Origin: Rosellinia necatrix
Taxonomy: Eukaryota; Ascomycota; Sordariomycetes; Xylariales; Xylariaceae
Assembly (NCBI GenBank): GCA_021209875.1
Contig: JAGYVD010000008.1
Span: 3,347,501 to 3,411,500, forward strand
Direction: 5' to 3'
Length of the DNA: 64,000 bases
Shown: positions 35,363 to 47,185 of the stretch, in pieces
How positions within the stretch are numbered: position 1 is the stretch's first letter
Layout of the letters: the number at the start of each line of letters is the position of its first letter
Notes under the pieces: generated by a model
Seen by the model: only the letters and a program-made list of their open reading frames with translations
Databases searched by the model: none
Told to the model about the DNA's origin: nothing
Translations under genes and position numbers: made by a program

Positions 35363-36931
35363 GGTGGATGCCGAGCTCGGGTGGGGGAGGCGGCACTGCA
35401 GATGATTTCTGTCAGCGTACGCAACAAAGTCCTATCGATTATATGAGGCTGAAAAATTCTTCACCACACTCTGCAACGGTGCCCGAAGGTCAAGCTGCCT
35501 GTCTTGCTTGTCTGAATAATGGACCCCGGCCCCTGGCAAGCGAGAGCGCGGTATTCGACTGGCTATCGCTTTCGCCCCAAACACTCAACTTGCAAGTGGG
35601 ATATTTTATGATGCCTTCCTGGTTTCTAGACAGCGGTGAAGAACTGCTCCTTCCCGCAAGTGGAATTAATTACCTAAATAGGTATGCGGTTATCTTGCAA
35701 CAGACAGATATTTAGGCTTGGCAAGGCCGCTCTGTCAGTGATAAACATTTCGTCGTGGTGAGTTATACTGTCCGGTTTTAAGATAAAAACAAGCAAGAGG
35801 GAATTCTACGAAGTCCACCTACCTTAGTTAATCATTGACAACATATATACAAAAGCGCTAGAAGAAAGTATTAGAAACTTCGAAACTTATGAGTGGACAA
35901 AGACTCTACTTACACAATTAACCAATTATATAATCACACATGATACCCAACCACCTTCTAGCCACCAACCTACCAATTGAGAACTCCCACGCGCGCCTAC
36001 GTGGGCCTTCATTACCTGGTGCCGGTACAAACGCAGAGGGTGGCAAAGTAGGTAAACGGCTAGTGCTCTGGAATTTCTGACTCTTCTCTGGCTATACTAA
36101 AATTAAAGCAGTGGGATGAAACTCGATGTGTGCGTGACTCATGAAAGGTCGATTCGTGTTGCCTCTATACCTACCTAATCCAGTGAGCTGGCAGAAATAT
36201 CACCCCTGCGCGACATTGGTACAATCGCCCTCCCCTTCCCCCGGTCGTGTGTAAGATGTGTCTCTGCGCTCAGCGAAAAGAGATTTTTCCTGCAGACTCC
36301 AAGTGCCAAGAGTACTTCACTGCACTATACCACGTAGGTCACCTAAGCTTTAGTTACATACAGCATGAGCTATCACCAGGAGTGATTAGGCAAACAAGGT
36401 ACGGTAATCAGCTGTACTGAAAGGATAGACAGGCTCTAGGTACATATTGGGTCCCCATGCACCACACGGTGTGGTTAGCTCATGTCCAATTGGTCTGCTT
36501 GATCCGTTCAGGGCTTGCAGAATGGCACGGTAGATCAGTAAGTCTGCTCCCATAATCTGCAGCCATACATGTAGCAAATATTGAGCAGAGAAATCAAGAT
36601 ATCTAGATATGATCTCATCGTTGCCAGGCAAGCAAATTGCGCATCGTGCTGCCGGAGACAACGAAGCTGAGCTCTATCGGCTTCACTAGCAGGCTGAGAA
36701 TGTAGCGGTGAGGATGGTGACCAAGGTAGGCTTTGAGTATCAGGCGCTGAATGTTAATTACTATATATTAGTCAAGGTGGTTGAGCGTCAAGCATTATTA
36801 TAAGTCGGAGCTTTGCCCTACCATCTTCAACAATCTCAACTAACTAATATTGACCACCGACTTACACGTTTAGTCACGCGGCGTCATCTCGCTGCCGCGT
36901 CAGTTATTGCGTGAATTATATTGTGATTTTG
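35363..36931. other. Divergent intergenic region
   Basis: About 1.6 kb between the DUF2235 gene and the kinase gene. Several open frames of 60-115 codons occur (for example 35368-35715 plus, 36386-36661 minus), without recognisable motifs. It should hold two promoters. Confidence 0.5.
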
Positions 36932-38998
36932 ATGCAGTGTCTCTATCGTTGGGTTTCTACTACTCTAGTCAAGATTTTTACTCAGTCATTCCAACAACAA
37001 GGCCCCACGGCCAACGACAACACAGGTTCCCCCATCCGCATCGAACCCACGGCACAACACATGGGGGAAGATTCCCAAATCCCGATCCAAAACATGGACG
37101 ATTCTGAATTCAATCAACATTTACAGAACTATCCCAGTTACGTTCGTAGTGTGTATGAGGAGTTTGAATTGGATCGGTTCATACGTATCCCGGGTAGACT
37201 TTCCAATCTGTGCGAGGGCACACAGCGGTATCTCACAAAAGACGAAGTTCTCAAAATGAATCGGTGGATGCAGTGAGTCTTGTATTCTATGCAAGAGTGA
37301 TTTTGCTCATCTAACGATTAGTGTTTAGAAAACGCGGGAGTGCATTGCCACTTCAGGTCCATCAACAGACCAGACAACATATCGAGAAGAACAGCGATAA
37401 GAAAGTCAAGGAAATCACTTCCACTGCGTTCAAGTTGTATGAGACTGCAGAAACAAAGAATATGACACCAAGTGACCGCACCGACCTTGTCTGGGAATCT
37501 TTGAAAATTCTGGGGGGGCTTCAAGGCATCCGTCCTTCCAGCGCAAGCCTCCTCCTATCAGTTCCATTTCCTGATACTGTGCCATACTTTTCCGAGGCTC
37601 TATTTCGATGGAATCGACTGGAACCCATTCAAGGGGACTTTGGAAAGATTCACTGTGAGAAGTTGTTCAAAAGCTTGGAAAAGATAAGGACTTTCCGTAA
37701 TGGGACTGCGGTGAATGCGGAAAAGGTTGCCTATGTGCTACAGTGCAACGCTCAAATTGAAGGTTAGTATGCCTACCACATTAATTGTTATTGTGCAAAC
37801 TTTTGACCAAGTCGATATAGATTGCAAGGAAAAACAGCTTACAAGTGAACTTCTTACCGGCCTCACCTCAATAGGTCATGGGGGCAATGGACAAGTGTTC
37901 AAAGTAGAGACAAGCCGATTGAAGAATTTCAAGTCACTTCGAACTTACGTTGCGCCTTGCATCGCGATCAAGAGGGTAGCATACCAAAGTGTCGCGATGC
38001 AAGGGTGGTACCACTTTTTGACTGAAACCAAAGTCTCTAGTGAATTATCTAAGGTACTGATGCTCCTGATTATACATTCCCATGTTTCATACTATTCTAA
38101 CAAGGTGTTCGCGATAAAGGCATACCCACAACGATTCGTCAAGTTTTTCGCCTGGAATGCGGAACCCACTGCAGGCAGCCTCTATATGGCGATGGAATAT
38201 GTCGAGTTTGGTGACCTCCAAGCGAGACTAGACTATCCCGACCCAAAACGGCCCTGGACCGAGACGGATATGAAAGTAGTGACCAGACAAATCCTCGAAG
38301 GCCTTCAATACATGCATAGTGCATTAATCGCACACCGAGATCTAAAGCCGAAGGTAGGAAGAGCTCAGTAGCACTGAAACTGCTAGAGAAACTAGCCTTG
38401 GATGTCTAATAACGTGTGCCTCTAGAACATACTTGTTGCTTCACTACATCCAGAAGTGAGCGTCAAGATTGCTGATTTCGGTATTTCAAAACGATTGTCA
38501 ATTGGGGGGACCACCAATCTACGAACTCCCATGGGTTCTTCGGGCTACAAGGCACCAGAAGTGGCTCGAAGCTGGGATAGGAATAGCCCGACAGGCTATT
38601 CTTATAATGCAGACATATGGTCTTTAGGCTGTATCGTATACAGAATGGCCCACGGAAAACCCATGTTCGAATACGACTCGCAAGTCCTTACGGATTCGAA
38701 AATGCTAAGCGATGAAGTTACAAATAATCTCAAAACTTTGAAGAAAAAACAACAACAGGGAGACATATCTGGTATTAGTATATCAAATAGTGGCATTGTC
38801 TTTATTCAGAAGTTGATGGCTGTTGACGCGAAGACGCGGCCGTGTGCAAACAAGGCACTCGAGGACCTGGGGCAGTGGGGCACAGAGGAAGATCATATCA
38901 TCCATCACACTACGCTTAGGGGTTCCTCGTTTCCATTCGTTGATTATATTCGATTATGGCCTGTTCATATGCGTGGGTGGCTGCGAGCGAGTAGATAA
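36932..38998 (+). CDS. Serine/threonine protein kinase with fungal-specific N-terminal region
   Basis: Exons 36932-37272, 37329-37762, 37821-38053, 38105-38353 and 38426-38998, giving 609 aa if the ATG at 36932 is used; ATG 37061 is an alternative and would remove 43 residues. The N-terminal 260 residues (YPSYVRSVYEEFELDRFI, then YLTKDEVLKMNRWMQ) have no family I can name. The kinase domain is complete: Gly-loop GHGGNGQVFKV, Lys309 in AIKRV, AHRDLKPKN with Asp415, ADFGISK with Asp436, and KAPEV. All catalytic residues are present, so activity is expected. The third intron is 51 nt, a multiple of three and open, and the exact N-terminus remains uncertain. The substrate and pathway are unknown; it is not one of the conserved cell-cycle kinases. 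Confidence 0.85.
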
Positions 38999-39801
38999 AA
39001 AGGGGAGTACATCTCGGGGTAGAGATGGGGGACCTACGTTTTCGTGAGACAGCGGCTATTTTGACTTGGGCATTTGTTAGAGAGGCAGCACATTATTTGA
39101 AAAGTATTATTTATTGACCTGATAATACAATCTTATCAAGACACGCGTGAGAGCCATATTTGGATTCAGATACATTATATCACTTGTTGTTCCCCACGAT
39201 CCACTTGCATGATTCATCAGGAAGTGAATAGGACCCCCGAACACCGGTTTTGTGTAAGAGCAAATGGTGGTCCAAGCGCTTTCAACTACAATATAATCTT
39301 ATCGGCCCCGGTGATTTATCTAATACCCAATTCATATACTCAACAGGAACGGATGAGCCGGGGTGATGCGATAACAGCGAGTCTGAAGTGGTATGAAAAT
39401 GAAGCCTGGGCGAAGTCAGGGCTAATCACCCATTTCACTTAATTAAAAGGATGACTGTTGGGTGAAATAAATCTCTTTGGTGGCTAGCGCTAACTTATAT
39501 TGCTAAAACTAGCAGATCGGACAAGGCATGACACGAGTAATGGCACCCTGAGAATGTAATGCCTCAAATCAAAATATGTCTAGGGAGCCGTCGGTTGTTG
39601 GGGTACACGTTACATGCTCTCCACTACTGGATACTCAACCGAGTTCAAATGCATGACGCTAACAAGCTATAGCCATGGCTTTCTCTTAATTATCTCAAGG
39701 TGTTGGGCACATGGTAACTCTAGATGAGCTGAGTGGTATGTGCACTTCATGCTTGGGACTATGTACCTCGCAAGCCTACCGAAATGCTTAAGGCCTCATA
39801 A
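38999..39801. other. Intergenic between convergent kinase and acetylesterase
   Basis: AT-rich, no gene recognised. Confidence 0.5.
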
Positions 39802-41066
39802 CTAGATAGGAATGGTACCGTTGAAAGAAATGCAAGGTCCCAAAAATGTCGATGTCAATGACCCGGTCGAATTTGACACGGCTGCACCCAGCGCCGAAGT
39901 ACCGCACTTGAGTCCGAGGACAAAGCTTGCTGTAACCCAAGATTTAGTTAGAAGGCTACTAGATCGGAGAGGGACGATTGTATGGACCGACTCGATGCCC
40001 GCCGCTTATCTGGTGTAGAGCGGAAGAAGTGGGAACTCACCGGCCATCACGTTTGCCATGTACGCGTCGGTGTGCGTGTGGTCATTCGGGTAGTGCGCAT
40101 TTACCGTCGCCGTCCCGAGCTTGATCATGGCCTGAGCAGCGTATTGGCCGTGGGCCACATGGTACACGCCGGCCGCGGTGCCTCCGAGTTGGCTTGCAGC
40201 GAGCCTTTATTGATACTGTTAGGCTGCGAGTTGACCGCCGAGGAGGGGGAGGGGGGGGAGGGAGGGGGGAGGATTGATGATGATGAGACCAGTCGGGTGG
40301 CTTAACCTACCAGGCGTAGTAATCGAACCGTGAAGGACCCCAACTGCATGTTCCGGTTTCGCAAATGCTGGATGAGAAGTTAGCGACCGAGAGGATGACC
40401 ATAGGATGCGATGGGATGCGGTGGGATGCGAATCATCTGACTTATGACGGAAGAGATGCCAGGCTACGAGGGAAAGAGAGACAATCTCTTACTTATTTGG
40501 CGTGGCAGAATTCAGGATGACTTTCGCCCCTTTAGCAAGGAACAGCTTCGCGGCGTTCTTGTAATAAGCTGGGTATGTCAAGACAGTCTCCTGGACGCCA
40601 TTATAAACCTGCATAATAATCATGCCAATTAGTTCCTGTCGTCGTCCGTGCTCCTCCATGCCGCTAAAGCCGTTGCGCATATGTCCGGCCATCCATCCCA
40701 TCTTACCGTTTGGCAGGTTTGGTCTCCGTCGCCGAAGCAATCCGTTCGTCCGTTGTCTGTGGACAAACTGCCGCCGTCGTTATGCCCAAACTCGACGACT
40801 ACCCAATCGCCGGATTGGACTACATCGGCGATGGCCTGGAAGCGCCCCTCTCTCGTATACGATCGCGCGGAGCGCCCTCCGATGGCTTTATTGGACACCG
40901 TGTAGCTCGTGGGCAAGCTATATCGAAGGAATTCTCCCCATCCTTCCGTCCCTGACCCCCCGCCGGCTTTGGCCATGGTCGAATCCCCCGCCAGGTAGAC
41001 GGTAGCTGCCGTGGCGGAGCCGACACCGAGGAAAGAGACTAATAGGGTAGATAACGTGGAAGGCAT
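39802..41066 (-). CDS. Secreted rhamnogalacturonan acetylesterase (CE12, SGNH hydrolase)
   Basis: Exons 41066-40707, 40608-40493, 40367-40311, 40204-40041 and 39929-39802 close to 274 aa, a little longer than usual for CE12. The signal peptide is about residues 1-20 ([20 protein letters not shown]). The GDSL-type block I is AGDST with Ser29; [14 protein letters not shown], then FGHNDGGSL (block with Asn), and the C-terminal YPNDHTHT carries Asp219 and His222 of the triad. Cys pairs around GRTDCFGD...TCQT and LKCGTS...GPC are likely disulfides. It removes acetyl groups from galacturonate in the rhamnogalacturonan backbone of pectin, outside the cell. One exon is only 57 nt and one intron contains a long C-rich tract. 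No pectinase lies beside it. Confidence 0.9.
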
Positions 41067-42997
41067 TTTGATTGCTGGTGATCCGATGGGTGTATGCCTG
41101 CCAAGGTTGGGTTATAGTTATTTGACGACAAATGTCGACTGGTGGCTATCACTAACAAACCCCGGGCATTTGGGGCGCGGTCGAGCGAGCTGCCCGGATC
41201 ACCGATATGTATATTATTTTTCACATGGAGGCAAGCAGCTGGGCACTCGCGCCATTGGAGCGGGTAGGTAGCCGATCCAGGGGGTTTGGCCGCCTTGAGA
41301 TCGATCATTGCAACCTCATAGATCGGTTTTCCCGTCCTTCGTAATCGGAATGGGAATTTCACCGGAGCCATGCCGCTTTTAGCCTGAGCCTGGCCACTCC
41401 ACGACAAAAGTGAATGCGCCACGGTGTAATTATGACCATTGGTTATTGGGGCCATGGCCGTCGCCCTACCCATGCTGCCATGCGTGTCTCTTCCGCTCTC
41501 TTATACAAGTATGCTGGCGTAGCTCCTGGGAACTCTCATGTACCCCAGCTTTCGTTCATTCTACATCGTTCATTCTACATCTTGTGCCCCATAGACGTCG
41601 AACCGGGTTCGCACCCATGACACTGGACCATACCCAGCCAGATCTCAGTCGATAATCGCAATCTGGTCTCCGGCAATGAGGATGTTCGTTGACCCAGGAT
41701 CGTTGCGAGGAAGGACGCATGTCGAGCAATCCATCCCCAACTCTTCAAAATGTTTCTGGAGTACTTCAGAACTGTTGTCGCGTTGTCCGGGTTCGCGGAG
41801 CGGGTTGGAGCTTCATTCACCTGTGGTCTACTCCCGTCATGGAACTGCACTGAAAGGCCTTGGGCTCTGGGCGGATGTGGACAATGCGTATTGACATGTG
41901 CTCTTTCTCCTTCACCTCCGTATTTCGTTCAGTATCCGGCCGGGCATGTGAGGTTCAGGAAGCTAGGTCTTGTCACCCTCCGCACTATAAAACGCGACGG
42001 CAGGGATTTTAGGGCTAAGGAGTTGGTTGGCCAAGAAGGCCAATGTCTCATGTTCTGGCGATCGCCCGCCCTGGCTGATAAGTGTGACCTTGAGGATTAA
42101 CGTATCGCCATGGTCAAACGACCGTTACAGAGCACATCCTGCTGCTACTTCAATTATTAGTATGTTGCTTACTGCGATTCAGTCAAGATCATCCCAAAAC
42201 GCTGCGCTTGGTCCAGAGTTATTCGATAATTAAGTACTTATTGGACTACTTAAGTAAATAAATAGCGGAAGAGCAAACTACAAAAGTAGGTTAATTTAGA
42301 TAATAAAGCAGGGCCAAAATTATATAATTGCACTGTTGTAAGAGTGATTGTAAGTAGACCTACCTGGGTATAGTTATAGGTTAGCGACCGTTATACTACC
42401 CGTAGTTACCATCACTTTATTCGCTCCCTGATTTTCGGGATTTCGCGAGAAGACACTCCGTTTTCCCGCCTAGATCTACGGACTAAACAAAACTCGCCGC
42501 ACTGTTAGGTTGGCTAAACACTCTGGTTGGGTATCAATGACTGGCAGAGTGGAATGCCGTGCCGAACGGGCATGGTTAGAGGAGGTTATCTCGATGGAGA
42601 CAGTTCTTCCGATGGAGAATGAGTCGGCGATTCGGCTGTAGAACGTTGCTACGTGCGAATCAGGGACAATTGGAAGCTTTCTTGTGATAGCGAAGTAAGA
42701 CGAACAGAGGCGATCTTCGCATTGCCCCCAGGCAACTTGGTTTGCATATGGCATTGGTTACTGTCGGCGTTTACACAATAAAGCTACTTGAACGTGTGGG
42801 TACAAACAAAGGGGCACTGGGGTGGAAAAATAAACCCTTGGTTGGTGGAAATGAGTCGAGAGCTTGGCGGGCAGTCGTTGAGCATGGCCTTCATCATTGT
42901 AACGGTGTGCTATATATACGAAACGATAGCTATGGTTATATTATTCCGGGAGCGGGTGGAAATGCGCAGTATGAATTATTAGAGGCTTGGCATTCTG
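41067..42997. other. Intergenic, 1.9 kb
   Basis: Lies upstream of the acetylesterase and downstream of the Mtf2-like gene. No coding region supported. AT-rich between 42.2 and 42.5 kb. Confidence 0.5.
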
Positions 42998-44344
42998 TTA
43001 CGATATTTTATCCACGGCCTCTGTGAACTCCATGTCTGACTGTCGTTCCTGCGCCGAGACATATACTGCTTTATGCCAATACCGGAGGCGGTTGCGCTGT
43101 GAGCGTTCATACTCGGGCATTAGCATCAAGGCGATCCCTAACCCGCCCCCATTCGTTCCTTTGGCCAGCCCTGTGAGTGATGCATCAACGCGGTTTAAAA
43201 TGGCCAGGGTCTGCTTGTCGAAATAGAGACCGCAGTGCCGCATTTCTTCCAATAGATCGAGTATAACGGCTAGGTCGCCATGGCGTTTCCAGTGGATGGA
43301 GAGAAGCTGATTGTAGAAAGGTGTTGAGACACCTAAGACGTAGGACTCCAGACCGAGTTCCTTGATACGAGGCAAAATGGAAAAAACAAGAGAGGAGGGC
43401 GCGCTGAAGGCAGTCTCTAATCTTCGGAGGGCAAGCAGAAGATAGGCCGGATAGAGAGGTCCATGGACATATAACCTCAGTTTCCGAGCATCGCCGGGGT
43501 TAGGGACGTCGTCGGACGAATTTGGGGTGGCGTTTGGATCGGCGGATTCGGGGTTGGGGTCTGCAACGTCGGATTCGGGGGCCCCCTTCACAATGCCCAA
43601 GCGGGCGGGCATGGTAAAGACTTCTTTTTCTAATATATCCCACAGCTCGAAGTCGGAGGCGGCGGCTGTAATCAGGCCCTCGATGCGACTACGCTCGGGT
43701 TGCCTCTTGGCCTCGAGCTCGACGGTACGGGCGAAGCTGTGAGCAGGGGCCTTCCAATCATCATCGACAAATTCGTCGTGGTCGGCAGCAGCGGCATTCG
43801 CATCGCGGGCGGCGTCATCGCGACGCTTCCCGCTCAATGCCTGCTGTTTGATGGTGTCGAGGGCTTTGCTGGCGGCACTTCGGAGCTGAGGAGGGAAGCG
43901 GAGCAGAGCTTTAGCACGGTCATTCGCGGCGCCGGACAGCAGACCGGGCGCGGCGACAGTGGCCGGGCGTCCTTGGCCAAAGTCGTGGGCGGCCTGCTGC
44001 ATGATAAGCCTGGCGGACCGGGAGGGGCGAGGGCTGCGCTTGGGTTGTTGGTCGTCGGCCACCGGCTGAAGGCTTCGGGCCTCGATGTCGGCGAAGATGC
44101 GCTCGAAGATCTGGCGTTCGGAAGGGGTGATGGTGCCCTGGTTCAGGCCCTCGTCGTCGGGGACATGCTGGTCTACCGTGCCGACCTCATAGTCGAACGG
44201 GATCGTGCCCTCTTTCACAGGCCGACGAGGCACCCCATGCAGTGATCGGACGATGCCAGCCGATGCGCGGTGTGCTGGTATGCGTAGAATGGTCCTCGTC
44301 TGGTAGAGAAACGGCATGAGGGTGGGGGACATGGCGACCGACAC
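42998..44344 (-). CDS. Mtf2-like mitochondrial gene-expression factor
   Basis: A single exon of 448 aa. The N-terminus (MSVAMSPTLMPFLYQ, then RTILRIPAHRASAG) is basic, lacks acids and is rich in Ser/Arg, as in a mitochondrial presequence. A middle region is rich in Ala, Arg and Asp. The C-terminal half (LRLYVHGPLYPAYLLLALRR, then SILPRIKELGLESYVLG, and HWKRHGDLAVILDLLEEM) matches the fungal Mtf2/Nam1-like C-terminal domain; helical-hairpin content is reminiscent of pentatricopeptide repeats. Yeast Mtf2/Nam1 supports mitochondrial mRNA processing and translation and binds the mitochondrial RNA polymerase. Divergent from CMR1 across about 0.63 kb. The symbol is left empty because the fungal group is broad. 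Confidence 0.8.
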   Translation of the reverse strand: MSVAMSPTLMPFLYQTRTILRIPAHRASAGIVRSLHGVPRRPVKEGTIPFDYEVGTVDQHVPDDEGLNQGTITPSERQIFERIFADIEARSLQPVADDQQPKRSPRPSRSARLIMQQAAHDFGQGRPATVAAPGLLSGAANDRAKALLRFPPQLRSAASKALDTIKQQALSGKRRDDAARDANAAAADHDEFVDDDWKAPAHSFARTVELEAKRQPERSRIEGLITAAASDFELWDILEKEVFTMPARLGIVKGAPESDVADPNPESADPNATPNSSDDVPNPGDARKLRLYVHGPLYPAYLLLALRRLETAFSAPSSLVFSILPRIKELGLESYVLGVSTPFYNQLLSIHWKRHGDLAVILDLLEEMRHCGLYFDKQTLAILNRVDASLTGLAKGTNGGGLGIALMLMPEYERSQRNRLRYWHKAVYVSAQERQSDMEFTEAVDKIS

Positions 44345-44976
44345 GGGCCAGCTTTACTGTGACGGTGTGCGGGTACAGTCTCGACAGTCGGGGTAGGGGA
44401 AGGAAACACGGTCGTGAGGAATTGGAAATATGATTACTAGGTATCTACACAGAGTTTCCAGTCTTGAGAAATTTCAGTGGATCCAAGCACGGATACGTAC
44501 GTACCTTGTCTCATTTGGAATATATTTAGTTAAAGAGGTTTCAATCATACTTACCCACATAGGTACTTACGTCGGCATGTAGGCAGTACTGGTAGGCTGT
44601 GGACCCGGGAATGTGCTCCTGCCTAGAAGTTATACCTGCTCGGGTGCCTGATTGTTCAGGTACCTACCTAGGTTAGTGGGTATAGAACAGGAGGTACGTA
44701 CAGACGCGAAATTGCATGACTACGCGTTAATTGATTTTAATCGTCGCGACTTAGTCTCGCCATCGCCAATCCTCCCTCCATCGCCTCCCCGAGTTACTCA
44801 CGAAGAAGGCGAATACCTTTCCCAGAGCAACCCAAAACCAACCGTGCCAGTTCCTCCCTTTACCTTAGTTAACGGTGACTCGGATTGCCCATTGTCCTCT
44901 CGGATTTCCTAAATAAGATCCTGCACGTAGGTATCGGTACACCAACAGCCGTTTTGATCGCGCACAACCACCCAGC
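44345..44976. promoter_or_regulatory. Divergent promoter of Mtf2-like and CMR1 genes
   Basis: Contains several GTACCTA-type short repeats (GGTACCTACCTAGG near 44660). No specific factor site assigned. Confidence 0.45.
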
Positions 44977-46577
44977 ATGGCGCCCGAGAAATTGAGCGCC
45001 TTCGAGGCGAAGAGGCGAGAAAATGTCGCCAACAATGCCAAACTTCTAAAGGACACTGCGGACCTCGGAGCCAAGATGAGGAAGGCGGCGGCGCCAACTC
45101 CCAGACCGGCTGCTACGCGGAAAAGGAAAGCCACCGAGCCTCCCGCTGCCCGCACTCGTGTTATGCCTGTTCGGCAGAGTGCTCGACTGGCCAGCGCTGG
45201 CTCCGAGTCCAAAGACACCCTGATAAAACTGGAAGACATCCCGGTCGAATTGAAGGATAGGGAGCCCAAGCGGGTCCGCACGAACGGGGATCTCAGGCTC
45301 TCAAACCTTCAGGTAGAAGGTAAGAGATGGGCAAATACTGACGCCCTCGCCAGTTTTGTGCAGGGCGCGCAACCCGGCGTTCGAACATTTACCGACGAGG
45401 ATATTAAAGAGACTACGGATGAAAAATTAAAGTCCTTACGACAGAACTTGAATGATCTGACGCTGTACGGAGGGTGGCAACCGAATGGTGAGTCTACGAC
45501 GAAGTGGGAATGCGCTTCCTTTTGTGCCAACAACGCGGCTCACACGATTGTGCAGACATCAAAATTACGCCCGAGAGGGTGTATGCTCTTACATTTCATC
45601 CCATGTTAGATAAGCCTATGGTGCTCGCGGGAGATAAGAAAGGCACCTTGGGGTTTTTTGATGGTTCCCAAAAGACACCGGAGTACCCAGAGGATGACGA
45701 GGAAGATTTTGACGTGCCCCTGCCACAGATCGGTGCGTTTGAGGTACACAATCGAACTATCACGTCGATTAAAATTCCCATGTTCGACCAAAACTCAGTC
45801 ATCACCAGCTCATACGATAGTTCGATACGCTGTCTAGACTTAGCAACGCAGGTTAGCACCCAGTTGTGGGCTCCAGATGAAGACGGAGACGAGCTGGGAA
45901 TTTCCTGCATCGACCTATCGGCAGAGGCAAAAGACACAATCTTATTCTCCACCCTCGAGGGTTCGCTGGGTCGGATTGATAGGCGATCCAAGGCGAAAGC
46001 TGAAATCTGGGGCCTGACGGACAACAAGATCGGCGGCTTCTCGCTAAATCCTTTATTACCACACCTTTTGGCGACTGCATCCTTAGATCGGACTCTGAAA
46101 ATATGGGATCTACGCATGATCAGGGGGAAGGGGGACTTGCGACACCCTTCACTGTTGGGAGAGCATCAATCGCGGCTATCCGTCTCGCACGCATCCTGGA
46201 GCCGCTCCGGCCACATCGCCACCTCGTCATACGACGACACAGTTAAGATCTACGACGTATCGGAGGCCGCGAAGTGGAAATCCGGCCACGACATAACGGA
46301 CATGGAGCCTGTGGTCAGGATCCCGCATAACAACCAGACCGGCCGCTGGGTCACCATCCTGAAGCCGCAGTGGCAAATAAACCCAGCAGACGGCGTGAGC
46401 AAATTCGTCATCGCGAACATGAACCGGTTCGTCGACGTCTTCGACGCCGACGGCAAGCAGCTCGCGCAGCTCGACGGCGACGGCGTCACCGCCGTCCCCG
46501 CCGTGGCCGAGTTCCACCCCGTGCAGAATTGGGTCGCCGGAGGAAATAGCACCGGAAAGTTGTGTCTGTGGCGATAG
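44977..46577 (+). CDS. CMR1: DNA damage-binding protein CMR1 (WD40)
   Basis: Exons 44977-45487 and 45556-46577 close to 510 aa. A basic, lysine-rich N-terminus (MAPEKLSAFEAKRRENVA...) is followed by an RQSARLA motif and, after the intron, a WD40 propeller: VYALTFHPM, ITSIKIPMFD, SSYDSSIRCLDL, the ATASLDRTLKIWDLR repeat, IATSSYDDTVKIYDV, and the final NSTGKLCLWR. Yeast Cmr1 and human WDR76 bind damaged or UV-irradiated DNA and act in replication stress and protein quality control in the nucleus. The single 68-nt intron (GTGAGT...GCAG) is unambiguous. Convergent with CDC7 downstream. Confidence 0.92.
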
Positions 46578-47185
46578 CCCGGCTAGGCGGACGGTAATGG
46601 CCATATAATGTATTCCCGCGCAACGAGGGGGAAGGTTGAATGCGAGAATGCAGAGCATGATCTTGACCTGAGACCCCGATTGGAAGGAGGTCGAGGTATG
46701 ATATACATACATACTTAAGTACTCTTAGGTTGGCTGCTCGGTCAAACCTGACACATCTATAATGAGAGACAGAGAATTGGCCTATGTATATTTGCACCTG
46801 CGTCGGGACCTCTCCCGTTATTATACCATTATTACATCCCTATAACAAGCCCTTACTCTGGTTAATATGCGGTTCAAAAAAATGTGATGTAGAGGCGAGC
46901 TAAGTAGGCAGTTTGCCCGGAACTTAGGGTCGCCCGTTCTTCCGGGAACAGCGGTAAATTTGAATCTAGCCGTCCAGTAACATCCCCAACGTCTATCCTG
47001 GGCCATCGGGTGTGCCGCGTAGGCAGATAAGGGACAAAGCAGGAGGCGCTAGGTCGTGGTATCAGAATTCATATATATTCTACAGCAATGACGGCTTTCT
47101 ACACATTCAACGCCACCAGGCCGAATACTACGCAAATGGGGGTATCTTTCACCTTTATAGTCAGTAAGTGCTACGTCGAGCGTTG
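46578..47185. other. Intergenic between convergent CMR1 and CDC7
   Basis: No gene; presumed transcript ends for both. Confidence 0.5.

Noticed and set aside
41585..41640. GGTTCGAC with an upstream TGGTCCAGTG, resembling tRNA A and B boxes on the minus strand
   Set aside because: The two boxes are only about 20 bases apart, too close for a tRNA, and no cloverleaf can be drawn.
42742..43026. 94-codon plus-strand frame at the Mtf2-like 3' end
   Set aside because: Overlaps the antisense of a conserved gene and has no motif.
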